50,784 nt of DNA, taken from Methanosphaera sp. (GTDB lineage Archaea > Methanobacteriota > Methanobacteria > Methanobacteriales > Methanobacteriaceae). The DNA is taken from the NCBI GenBank assembly GCA_017430835.1, contig JAFRMD010000137.1, positions 1 to 50,784 on the forward strand, given 5' to 3'. Under the pieces are notes generated by a model, which was not told the origin of the DNA, made no database searches, and saw nothing but the letters and a program-made list of their open reading frames with translations. A program made the translations under genes and the position numbers. Each line of letters opens with the position of its first letter. Position 1 is the stretch's first letter. Positions 37,001 through 44,821 of this stretch are shown here, piece after piece.

Positions 37001-39888
37001 TTACCTATTATTACATTAGTTGCACTTATAGTGCTGTTAGTTTTTATTGATGATACCGTGAATTTGGTAGTGTTTGAACAATTTAATATATTATATGATC
37101 CAGTATAGTTCACTGTAACATTTTGTATTCCGAGTGATGTTGTAGTATAATAAAATACATATTTTCCATCAGCACCTGTTTCATTAGTATTTATTAATGT
37201 CTTATTTATATATAAACTTACAGTTCCTTTAATAGGAGTTTTTTTATCATTGTTCTGTGTTAAAGTACCATTTATTGTTACTATTTGGCCAACTTTAACA
37301 GATTCGTTACATGATACTGTTATAATACTTTGGATATAATTTTTTGTTAACTTGAATGTTTTTGTCATATTCTGATAATGTTTGCTTCCAATAATATTAG
37401 TATAATTTACTGTAATTACATTGACCGTTTGAGGCAAATCAACGAATTTAATTTCAATATCTGCTTCACCATCTACTACATCAAAAGTTCCAAGAAGTGC
37501 ATCATTGGTATAAAGTGATACATTACCATTACGTATAGTGTCATTATATACATTTCTTAACAATAACTTAATTGTATCCTTGTAATCTCCAGTGATAGTT
37601 GCATCTGGAATTGTTTCTATGGTGTCATTAAGATAATTGTCAATATAAACATTATCATGCACTTCCCGAACTAGTATATTGAACAACATATCTCTTTGAT
37701 TATCCGTATTGTTAATAAAGGTATTATTTACAACAGTCATATCTTGTCTTAATACTAAAACATAATTTTCATCAGTGATAGTTCCGTTTAGCCAATTGTC
37801 TTTGAATGTATTGTTTACAATATAACCTGTTGAACCACTACTAATGTAAATTGCTCCACCACGATATATTGCATGGTTTGTAGTGATATTAGAGTACATG
37901 ATAGTAAAATTTGAATTACTCTCCTGATATATTGCTCCTCCACTACTTTTAGCATCATTTCCTTCCAAATTTGAATAAATAATAGTTAAATTACCATTAC
38001 TTCCCTGAGATATTGCTCCACCATAGGCCGTACTTGGACTATCTGTACTTGTTACGGAACTGTTTGTTATATTCGAATAAGAAATTGATATAATACCATT
38101 ACTACCTTGACATATGGCACCACCATAAACTGATACTTGTTTACTGCCTTTTTGTGCAAAACAATTTGAAATACTTGAATTAGTAATATTTAAAGTACAG
38201 GTTGAACCTTGTAATATTGCTCCACCACTTTTACCAGTACTTCCACCAGTCGCATTACTGTTTAATATAGTGGAATTGATTATGGTTAAATTAGAACCAT
38301 TATCTTGAGATATCACACCACCACCAGATGCCTGACTATCTGTAATATTTGTTCCAATAATTGTTATTTCATTATTAGATGCTTGATATATCACTCCACC
38401 AATAGAAGAGGAACCTGATAAGCCACTAATTCTATTATTAATGAAATTCGAATTAGTAATTGTTAAATTATTATTACTTTCATCATGAGTAACTACTGAA
38501 CCACTAGTTTGACCCAGATTATCTGTGAAATTTGAATTTAAAATGGTCAAATTACTATCTTTTAATTGATATAAACAAGCACAATAACCACCCATATTAC
38601 TGGTAAAATTTGAATAATCAACATTCATATTCCCAACTTCTTGAACAATTGCTCCAGCTGCAGCATTTGATTTACCATTTGAGATGAATTCAGAATTATT
38701 GATATTTATCAAACCACTAACTTGTCGTATAGCACCAGCAGTTCTGGTTGATGAGACATTATACGTATTGTCTTTAAATAAAGAATTATTTATCGTTAAA
38801 TTACTGTCAGCTCCCTGATATATTGCCCCAACATTAGTATATGCAGTATTGCTTGAAACGTTTGAATCTTTGATAATCATCGTTCCTGTGTTATTTTGAT
38901 AAACTGCACCTGCCCAAGCATCTTGTCTACCCGTAGTTGATCTAACTGGACTGTTTCTTGTAATATTGGAATTAATAATAGATAAAAAATTATCAGTATC
39001 CTGATAAATTGCACCACCTTTTCTGTTTGCACCAGTACCTGATAAGCAATTATCAGTAATGTTTGAGTTAATTATAGTTATGTTACTGTTAGATTTTTGG
39101 TATATAACACCACCCGCACTATGTGCAGAATTATTTGTTAAACTGGAATTATTAATTATTAAATTACAATTTGTATTTTGAGCTATTGCTCCTCCACCGT
39201 TGGTAGTATAGCGAGTTGAATAATTATAATAACACCCATCGAAAATAGAATTATTAATTGTTAAATTTCCATAAGATGCTTGGTATATTGCTCCACCACC
39301 AACTGTAGCTGATGATTTATCACCACAGTTTTTCACTATTAAATTATTAATTGTAACATTAGAAGCACCTAAACTTAAGAATTTTTTATTTTTAAAGTTA
39401 CCATTAATAATATGGTTATTACCATTAATAATTAAATTGTTTACTGCAGCATTTACAGTTATTACATTTCCATCATGGGTATAAGTTTCATCGCCATCCA
39501 AATCTACAGTTAATTCAGAGTCTGTTGAATCTCTTAATAATGTTCTTAATTCTGTAAAAGTATTTACTGTGCTTGATGCTTCTTTTTTATTCGTTTGAAT
39601 TTTTTTAGTTAATTTATTGATATCCTGATTTTTTGTTGTTGTATCTGATTTATTTATTGATTTTTTAACTTTCTGTTTTTTTGTTGTGTTTATAATTTTT
39701 TTATAATCGTTTTTATCGATATTTACCTTGTTATTCTTTTCTAGAGACTTCATACTCGATTGTGTTTTATAATCTTTTTTAACTGTATCAGAACTTTTAT
39801 TAACGTCTGCCGCATTAAATGATTGTACAGTTAATAAAAGTAGTATTACAAAGAGAAATGAAACCATTATTATCTTTCTTTTATTCAT
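34051..39888 (-). CDS. Giant adhesin-like surface protein, beta-helix plus Ig repeats
   Basis: 1945 residues, the largest gene here. Signal peptide (MVSFLFVILLLLTVQSFNA), a Lys/Thr/Asn linker, a conserved start element (FTELRTLL...LTVDLDGDETYT), a right-handed beta-helix of about 20 rungs (about 110-730, GGAIYQ repeats), then a bridging domain (IRNGNVSLYTNDALLGTF), roughly eight Ig-like repeats, and a C-terminal block of about 240 residues shared with the next gene. Two adjacent Ig repeats are nearly identical (see 36169-36744). The architecture suits a stalk with a sticky tip presented outside the pseudomurein wall; attachment mode and ligand are unknown. Confidence 0.9.
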   Translation of the reverse strand: MNKRKIIMVSFLFVILLLLTVQSFNAADVNKSSDTVKKDYKTQSSMKSLEKNNKVNIDKNDYKKIINTTKKQKVKKSINKSDTTTKNQDINKLTKKIQTNKKEASSTVNTFTELRTLLRDSTDSELTVDLDGDETYTHDGNVITVNAAVNNLIINGNNHIINGNFKNKKFLSLGASNVTINNLIVKNCGDKSSATVGGGAIYQASYGNLTINNSIFDGCYYNYSTRYTTNGGGAIAQNTNCNLIINNSSLTNNSAHSAGGVIYQKSNSNITIINSNITDNCLSGTGANRKGGAIYQDTDNFLSIINSNITRNSPVRSTTGRQDAWAGAVYQNNTGTMIIKDSNVSSNTAYTNVGAIYQGADSNLTINNSLFKDNTYNVSSTRTAGAIRQVSGLININNSEFISNGKSNAAAGAIVQEVGNMNVDYSNFTSNMGGYCACLYQLKDSNLTILNSNFTDNLGQTSGSVVTHDESNNNLTITNSNFINNRISGLSGSSSIGGVIYQASNNEITIIGTNITDSQASGGGVISQDNGSNLTIINSTILNSNATGGSTGKSGGAILQGSTCTLNITNSSISNCFAQKGSKQVSVYGGAICQGSNGIISISYSNITNSSVTSTDSPSTAYGGAISQGSNGNLTIIYSNLEGNDAKSSGGAIYQESNSNFTIMYSNITTNHAIYRGGAIYISSGSTGYIVNNTFKDNWLNGTITDENYVLVLRQDMTVVNNTFINNTDNQRDMLFNILVREVHDNVYIDNYLNDTIETIPDATITGDYKDTIKLLLRNVYNDTIRNGNVSLYTNDALLGTFDVVDGEADIEIKFVDLPQTVNVITVNYTNIIGSKHYQNMTKTFKLTKNYIQSIITVSCNESVKVGQIVTINGTLTQNNDKKTPIKGTVSLYINKTLINTNETGADGKYVFYYTTTSLGIQNVTVNYTGSYNILNCSNTTKFTVSSIKTNSTISATNVIIGKNTTISGVLYDVENNEKIKNTVVTIKIDDDYSTQVQVNNEGKFELSYNATRTGEHTVKVIYKSDNILYSSSTNETKFTVSPRKTNMTIVNNASVIVGQVVTVNGTLKDELGDALKGAFVNVTVGDVLIENVPVDKNGFYSAECQVNVVGTIPITVRYTNDTMNYTSSVNGSSVVVNPRATNMTVVNNASVIVGQVVTVNGTLKDELGDALKGAFVNVIVGDVLIENVPVDKNGFYSVECQVNVVGTISITVMYTNDTTNYTSSVNGSSVVVNPRATNMTIVNKASVYVGENLEISGILRDELNEIISNTVVSIIIGNYYVEENVEVDSNGKYCYIYKTTEVGEQSIKVKYISDNPKYMSSTNTSSFKVIDLPPLSTSISINAASTKVGNKSLVKGKLIDEENKPVSGVTVTILLNNKDSYNATTGSDGTYSQYVPASVVGVNNVSVSFNGNKYYKKSENKTTFNVEKMDTKLSLDSISDSKVGDKVTVKGYLMDENNYLLPGQTVTIKVNDKAYNVTTASDGSYSKTITASVAGKNKVSVSYSGNDKYLSSSNNTNYNVEKLSTKITLNKINDTTVGEKAKVTGKLLDENGKAVSNVTIKVTVNGKTYTAKTGSDGSFSVSALTNSSGKLKVKAEYSGSDKYSSSSATRTVTVNKIDVIVKVKSVTAIVGENMTLTATVTDKKGNKVTGGNVIFKLNGVSFNSKKRFDNSSSTPYKFSVKNGKVSFKISTDYYLKNGGNITATYSGTDTHKNVTSKAAKLTVKLRNMKITVQAKPSRVKQYKNITFTATITDTTKNAKNKTALFENSYVLFKIDGKTIKVKGKTANVTVKSNKVTYKYTIPRGTPGIYVKRNIRYYNVTAVYGSKLFYMDNNSANTNYTVARSKITVTVNKAVLKSKKLSIKGTIKDYMKKYLKGTNKVCIKIDGETYKIKGKVQYYEVKNGRINLKNIKISNPSSVKTVSVVSGDRVAYLQGQSKAKKIVKL
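36169..36744 (-). repeat. 288-bp tandem repeat (two copies) encoding Ig-like domains
   Basis: Copies at 36169-36456 and 36457-36744 are exactly 288 bp (96 codons) apart and nearly identical at the DNA level, with protein changes such as V/A, S/P and M/R only. Third-position usage inside the repeat (many C's on the plus strand) differs from the flanking Ig repeats, which indicates recent duplication or gene conversion. Partial similarity continues a little past 36744. Confidence 0.9.
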
Positions 39889-39968
39889 TTTTTCAACTCT
39901 GCCTCTAAGAAAATAAAAAATTTTAAATGTTCAAATATATTTTTTATGTATTCTATATTAAATCAATC

Positions 39969-39988
39969 ATAATATATAAACTTTTGTT
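39969..39988 (-). promoter_or_regulatory. BRE/TATA-like promoter of the 34051 adhesin
   Basis: Minus-strand AACAAAAGTTTATATATT: an A-rich BRE followed by a good box A about 90 nt before the ATG, which predicts a leader of about 60 nt. Confidence 0.45.
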
Positions 39989-40178
39989 AAAAAATACTTA
40001 AATCAAAATGTTTAAATTAATAATGGTTAGAAAATAAATAATATTTTAAAATTCAAACATATCAATTTTATAAACAGCTATCAAAAGAGGAAAAAAATTA
40101 TTTTACAAAATAATATGATTTAATAAATAAAATTAAGAAATAATGAAAAAATAGAATTGATGTTATTATTCTATAATT
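39989..40178. other. Spacer between the giant adhesin genes
   Basis: Together with its flanks (39889-40209) this forms a 321-bp gene-free stretch holding only the terminator of the upstream adhesin and the promoter of the next. Nothing else is seen. Confidence 0.5.
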
Positions 40179-40208
40179 AAAAAAAGAAATTGTGGATTCT
40201 TAATCCAC
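40179..40208 (-). terminator. Hairpin-plus-T terminator of the 40210 adhesin
   Basis: GTGGATT-CTT-AATCCAC (40192-40208) is a 7-bp stem, followed on the minus strand by TTTC and seven T's (40179-40185). It is the same design, with related sequence, as at 34020-34051. Confidence 0.7.
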
Positions 40209-40209
40209 G

Positions 40210-43200
40210 TTAAACTTTAACTATTTTTTTGGCTTTTGACTGTCCTTTAAGGTATGCTACTCTGTCACCACTTACTACTGAAACCGTTTTAACACTTGAA
40301 GGATTATTTATTTTTATATTCTTAAGGTTAATTCTACCGTTTTTAATTTTAAAGTATTTGACTTTACCATTAATTTTGTAAGTGGATCCATCAATTTTAA
40401 TACATACCTTATTGGTTCCTTTCACATACTTTTTCATGTAATCCTTGATACTACCCTTAATGGATAACTTTTTACTTTTAAGTACTGCCTTGTTAACAGT
40501 AATTGTAATCTTACTTCTTGCAACAGTATAATTAGTACTGGCGGAATTGTTATCAGTATAGAATAATTTGCTTCCATATACTGCTGTTACATTATAGTAC
40601 CTGATATGTCTGTCCACATAGATTCCTGCTGTTCCAGCTGGGATAGTATACTTGTAAGTTACTTTATTGGATTTTACTGTTACATTTGCTAGTTTTCCTT
40701 TGACTTTCAATGTTTTACCATTAAGTATAAAGAGTACATATGAATTATCTTTTATTGCTGTTTTATTTTTACTGTTTTTAGTTACATCAGTAAGTGTTGC
40801 TGTGAATGTTACATTTTTGTATTGTTTTACTCTTGATGGTTCTGCTTTAACTGTTATTTTCATGTTTCTTAGTTTAACTGTTAACTTAGCAGATTTGGAA
40901 GTAACATTTTTATATGTTTCTGTTCCACTATATGTTGCAGTGATGTTTCCTCCGTGCTCAAGGTATGAATCAGCAGTTATTGTAAATGTTACTTTACCAT
41001 TTTTAACTTCGAACTTGTATGGAGTTTTACTTGAATTATCGAAGCGTTTCTTATCATTAAATGTTACACCATTTAATTTAAAGATTAAGTTTCCACCAGT
41101 AATTTTGTTACCTTTCTTATCAGTGACTGTAGCTGTGAATGTAATTTTTTCACCAATAGTACCTGTTACATCCTTAACTTTTAAATTTACGTCTTGTTTG
41201 ACAACATTGAATGTTGTAGATGCATCAGATGACGTGTATTTGCTAGATCCAGGATATTTTACTTTAACATTAATTTTTCCTGTAGTGTTAGTTATATGAT
41301 TTACTGTAAATGCCCCATTTTCATCAGTTGTTACAGTGTATGTTTTACCACCAACAGTAACATTTAACTTAGCATTTGAAATTGCATTATTATTTTCATC
41401 CAAGAGTTTACCGGAAACTTTTGCTTTATCACCAACAGTTACAGTGCTAATTTTATTTAATTTAATCTTAGTATCTACTTTTTTAACATTGAATGTTGTC
41501 TTATTGGAACTTGATGTATAATTACTATTGCCATTATAGGATACACTTACATTATTTTTACCACTAGTATCAGCTGTTAATGTTTTAGTGTAAGTTCCAT
41601 CATTATCTGTTGTAACAGTGTAATCTTTACCGTTTACATTAATAGTAACTGTCTGATTAGCTATTGCCTTATTGTTTTCATCAACTAGTTTACCCTTAAT
41701 ATTAATGCCGTCTCCTACTTTTGAATCAGAAATCTTGTCTAAGGATAATTTAGTACCTAATTTTTCAACCTTAAATGTTGTCTTATTGGTTGAAGAATTA
41801 TATGAATCTGAACCGGCATAACTTACCGTTACATTATTTGTTCCAACTACACTTGAAACAATTGTTTTAGTAAACTTACCATTATTATCAGTTGTAACGT
41901 TATACTCCTTATTATTGATTTTGATAGTTACTGTAGCTTCTGAAATTGCATTATCGTTTTCATCGACAAGAACACCCTTAATAGTTACATCGTCTCCAAC
42001 TTTCACAGGAGTAGTAGCTGTTACATTAATCTTAGTGTTTAACATGCTTTTATCTGCAGTAATACTGAATTCTTTAGTCATGTTCTGATAATGCTTGGAT
42101 AATGTAACATACTTGACAGTAATCTCATTCTTTCCATCCTTTAAGTCTGCAAATTTAATGGTAATGTCTGATTTTCCATCTTTAACATTATAGGAATATT
42201 TCTGTTGACCATTTACTAATATTTGAATAGTTCCATTGCGGATTGTGTCATTATAAACATCTCTTAAGTCAAGCAGTACTGACTTTGTGTAATCAGAGTC
42301 AACTGTAACATTATTGAAGGTCGTGTTGAAAGAATCTTCCAGATAATTATCGATGTAAACATTACCTTTAACTTCACCTGCTAAAATGTCAAAGAGCATA
42401 TCACGAGTATTGTCAGTATTATTGATGAATACGTTGTTGTTTATCTTAGTATTTTCAGTCAATGTGAAAACATATCCGTCTTCACTTCCAACCCAATTAC
42501 TAGTGAAAGTGTTATCTTCAATATTTACAAGACCGTCCAATAAAATCCGGATAGTAGCCGAAGTATTTGTAGCATAATTGCTTGTGAAGTTAGAGTTGGT
42601 TATTGTTACGTCGCCCTCATGAACTGTTAATAATGCTCCACTCTTATCTGCTTTGTTGTTGGTGAAATTAACATGATTTATTGTAGTTTCAAAATCATTA
42701 TATAGATTATATGTATAAATCGCTCCACCAGCAGTTGCATTATTTCCATTGAATTCCGTGTCTTGTATCAGAATATGATTTCCTGCTGGATCATCCTCCC
42801 CAGAATCTATATAGTCATATATAGCACCACCATAACCAGTTGTTGCTTTATTGTTTGTGAAATATGTATTCGTGATTGTTGTGTAACCAATCAATAAGTT
42901 TGGATCATCCTCTTCACCAGGAAAATAACGTTCATCATCAATAGCTAAAGCTCCACCATAATCTGCTTCATTTTTAGTTAAATTACAATAATTTAATGTA
43001 ATATTATTATTAACATAAATAGCTCCTCCAATTTGTGCAGAATTATCTTCAAATTTACAAAAATCTAATTTAACATTACCAAATCCTCTTTCATATATAG
43101 CACCACCCCAATTACTTGCACTATTTGAAGTGAAGTTGGAATTACTTATTGTCATGGTTGTATTATAACTTACATAAATTGCACCACCTTGTTCTGAACC

Positions 43201-44172
43201 CGTATTATCTTCAAATAGAGAATTATTTATAAACAGGACGTTAAAACCTGTATAAGGTTCATAACCTGTTTGTCTATCAGCATAATAATTATATTGATGA
43301 ATTACACCACCACAAGCTTCTTCATCAGTAACTTCATTTCCAATGAATTTAGAATTGTTTATAGTTATAGTTGAAGAACTATATTGAGAAATAACACCAC
43401 CATTCCCATCTCCTTTATTGTTTGTGAATGTACAATTATTAATATTAATGTTTGAAAAAGAATTTTGATATACTACACTAGCTGAAGTATAGACACTAGC
43501 AACATTATTATCAAAATTTGAGTTATTAAGTGTTACATTGGTATAATCAGATTTACATTGAATTACAGGACCATCCTTGTCCATATGACAATTATTTACT
43601 GTAATATTGTTTAATGTTAGGTTCATTACTCCAATTTTTAGGAATCCATAACTTTCATCACCATCAATGGTTCTATCTTTTCCATTGATTGTAAGCTTTT
43701 TGATTGTCGATTTAACACTTATTTGTCCAGTACTTGTATATGTATCATCCCCATCAAGGTCTACTATTAATTCTGTTTCAGAACTACCAGTTAACAAGGT
43801 TGATAATTCATCATAATCATTTACTGTTTGTGTTGCTGTCTTAAGATTTTTCTGCTTAATGTTTTTCTTTACACTTGTAGTTTCTGTATTTGTTGTTTGT
43901 GTTTTACTTGTAGTATCAGCGTTCGTTTTAACTGTTTTTGTAGTGTTTACTTTTTTATAATTATTTACTTTCTTTATTTCTTTGTTTGTTAAAGAATCAG
44001 CTTTTTTAATATAATTAACTTTTACTTCTTTTTTTGTTAGTGTAGTGTCTTTAACATCCTTGGTATTTTTGGATGTTGCATTTACTGCACCAATTGTTGA
44101 TAATGTTAGTAAAAATACTGTTAATAATATTATCATAAAAGCTTTGTTCTTTGTTAACTTTTTAATCATCAT
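40210..44172 (-). CDS. Large adhesin-like surface protein, paralogue of the 34051 gene
   Basis: 1320 residues. Signal peptide (MIILLTVFLLTLSTIGAVNA), Lys/Thr linker, the same entry element as its paralogue (YDELSTLL...LIVDLDGDDTYT), a shorter beta-helix (about 130-560) with distinctive GGAIY rungs, the bridging domain (IRNGTIQILVNGQQ), about five Ig-like repeats, and the shared C-terminal block starting KLRNMKITV. That last block is very similar in DNA as well as protein to the neighbour, whereas the beta-helix is strongly diverged, so the variable tip and conserved stalk/anchor evolve at different speeds. Expected on the cell surface; ligand unknown. Confidence 0.9.
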   Translation of the reverse strand: MMIKKLTKNKAFMIILLTVFLLTLSTIGAVNATSKNTKDVKDTTLTKKEVKVNYIKKADSLTNKEIKKVNNYKKVNTTKTVKTNADTTSKTQTTNTETTSVKKNIKQKNLKTATQTVNDYDELSTLLTGSSETELIVDLDGDDTYTSTGQISVKSTIKKLTINGKDRTIDGDESYGFLKIGVMNLTLNNITVNNCHMDKDGPVIQCKSDYTNVTLNNSNFDNNVASVYTSASVVYQNSFSNININNCTFTNNKGDGNGGVISQYSSSTITINNSKFIGNEVTDEEACGGVIHQYNYYADRQTGYEPYTGFNVLFINNSLFEDNTGSEQGGAIYVSYNTTMTISNSNFTSNSASNWGGAIYERGFGNVKLDFCKFEDNSAQIGGAIYVNNNITLNYCNLTKNEADYGGALAIDDERYFPGEEDDPNLLIGYTTITNTYFTNNKATTGYGGAIYDYIDSGEDDPAGNHILIQDTEFNGNNATAGGAIYTYNLYNDFETTINHVNFTNNKADKSGALLTVHEGDVTITNSNFTSNYATNTSATIRILLDGLVNIEDNTFTSNWVGSEDGYVFTLTENTKINNNVFINNTDNTRDMLFDILAGEVKGNVYIDNYLEDSFNTTFNNVTVDSDYTKSVLLDLRDVYNDTIRNGTIQILVNGQQKYSYNVKDGKSDITIKFADLKDGKNEITVKYVTLSKHYQNMTKEFSITADKSMLNTKINVTATTPVKVGDDVTIKGVLVDENDNAISEATVTIKINNKEYNVTTDNNGKFTKTIVSSVVGTNNVTVSYAGSDSYNSSTNKTTFKVEKLGTKLSLDKISDSKVGDGINIKGKLVDENNKAIANQTVTINVNGKDYTVTTDNDGTYTKTLTADTSGKNNVSVSYNGNSNYTSSSNKTTFNVKKVDTKIKLNKISTVTVGDKAKVSGKLLDENNNAISNAKLNVTVGGKTYTVTTDENGAFTVNHITNTTGKINVKVKYPGSSKYTSSDASTTFNVVKQDVNLKVKDVTGTIGEKITFTATVTDKKGNKITGGNLIFKLNGVTFNDKKRFDNSSKTPYKFEVKNGKVTFTITADSYLEHGGNITATYSGTETYKNVTSKSAKLTVKLRNMKITVKAEPSRVKQYKNVTFTATLTDVTKNSKNKTAIKDNSYVLFILNGKTLKVKGKLANVTVKSNKVTYKYTIPAGTAGIYVDRHIRYYNVTAVYGSKLFYTDNNSASTNYTVARSKITITVNKAVLKSKKLSIKGSIKDYMKKYVKGTNKVCIKIDGSTYKINGKVKYFKIKNGRINLKNIKINNPSSVKTVSVVSGDRVAYLKGQSKAKKIVKV

Positions 44173-44389
44173 AATATATCATTACCATTTAATTAAATAA
44201 AATATAGTATGTTCTAAACAATTATATATTATTTGTTTTAATCATATATTTTTTTCTAAAATTCCTATACTATAAACGTTCTAAATGATAAAAAAACTAT
44301 AAATGTTTATGAAAAAATAGAATTCTAAAATTATAGAAAGGGTTAAAATAAAGGGAAAAAATAGAATAGATGCTTTTCTATTATTTAAC

Positions 44390-44690
44390 TTTTAACTTAT
44401 TGTTTGCCCTTTTGGTATGATACTCTGACTACTTACTACTGAAACTTTTAAATTTCGATGGATAGTTGCTTTAATGTTTTTTGGGTTTATTTTACCATTC
44501 TTTATTTTGAAGTATTTGATTTGTCCATTTACCAATATGTTAATCCATCAACTTTTAAACATACATTAACTTTTCATCCTGTATTTATGTAATCCTTAAA
44601 TAGCTTTGATTAAAAGTTTAATTATTGTTTTGCTGATTTTTATTGTTATTTACTTCTTAATAGGTATTTATTGTTGTTAATACATTGCAT
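44390..44690 (-). pseudogene. Decayed C-terminus of a third adhesin
   Basis: Noncoding now, but it aligns by eye with the 3' ends of the two adhesins. TACTCTGACTACTTACTACTGAAAC matches their TACTCTGTCACCACTTACTACTGAAAC in two parts; ATTTTACCATTCTTTATTTTGAAGTATTTGA, CATCAACTTTTAAACATACATTAAC and TTATGTAATCCTT follow in the same order. Several indels and stops destroy the frame. No N-terminal part is found upstream. It shows that the array once held at least three paralogues in the same orientation. Confidence 0.8.
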
Positions 44691-44821
44691 ATCATTTAAA
44701 GTATTATAATCAGATAAGGTGTTAAGTACCCATAATCAATTTATCTATAAAAATTAGGTTAAGTTTTATAATTTTAGAGTCAAAAAGAAAAATAAATTTT
44801 GGTGGTGATATAATAAAAATA

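Noticed and set aside
37800..39350. CRISPR-like regular repeats in the beta-helix region
   Set aside because: The periodicity is degenerate, codon-based and in frame; repeats differ and there are no spacers.
40667..41299. Plus-strand ORF opposite the 40210 adhesin
   Set aside because: Antisense shadow of Ig repeats; similar shadows occur opposite every Thr/Val/Lys-rich adhesin gene.
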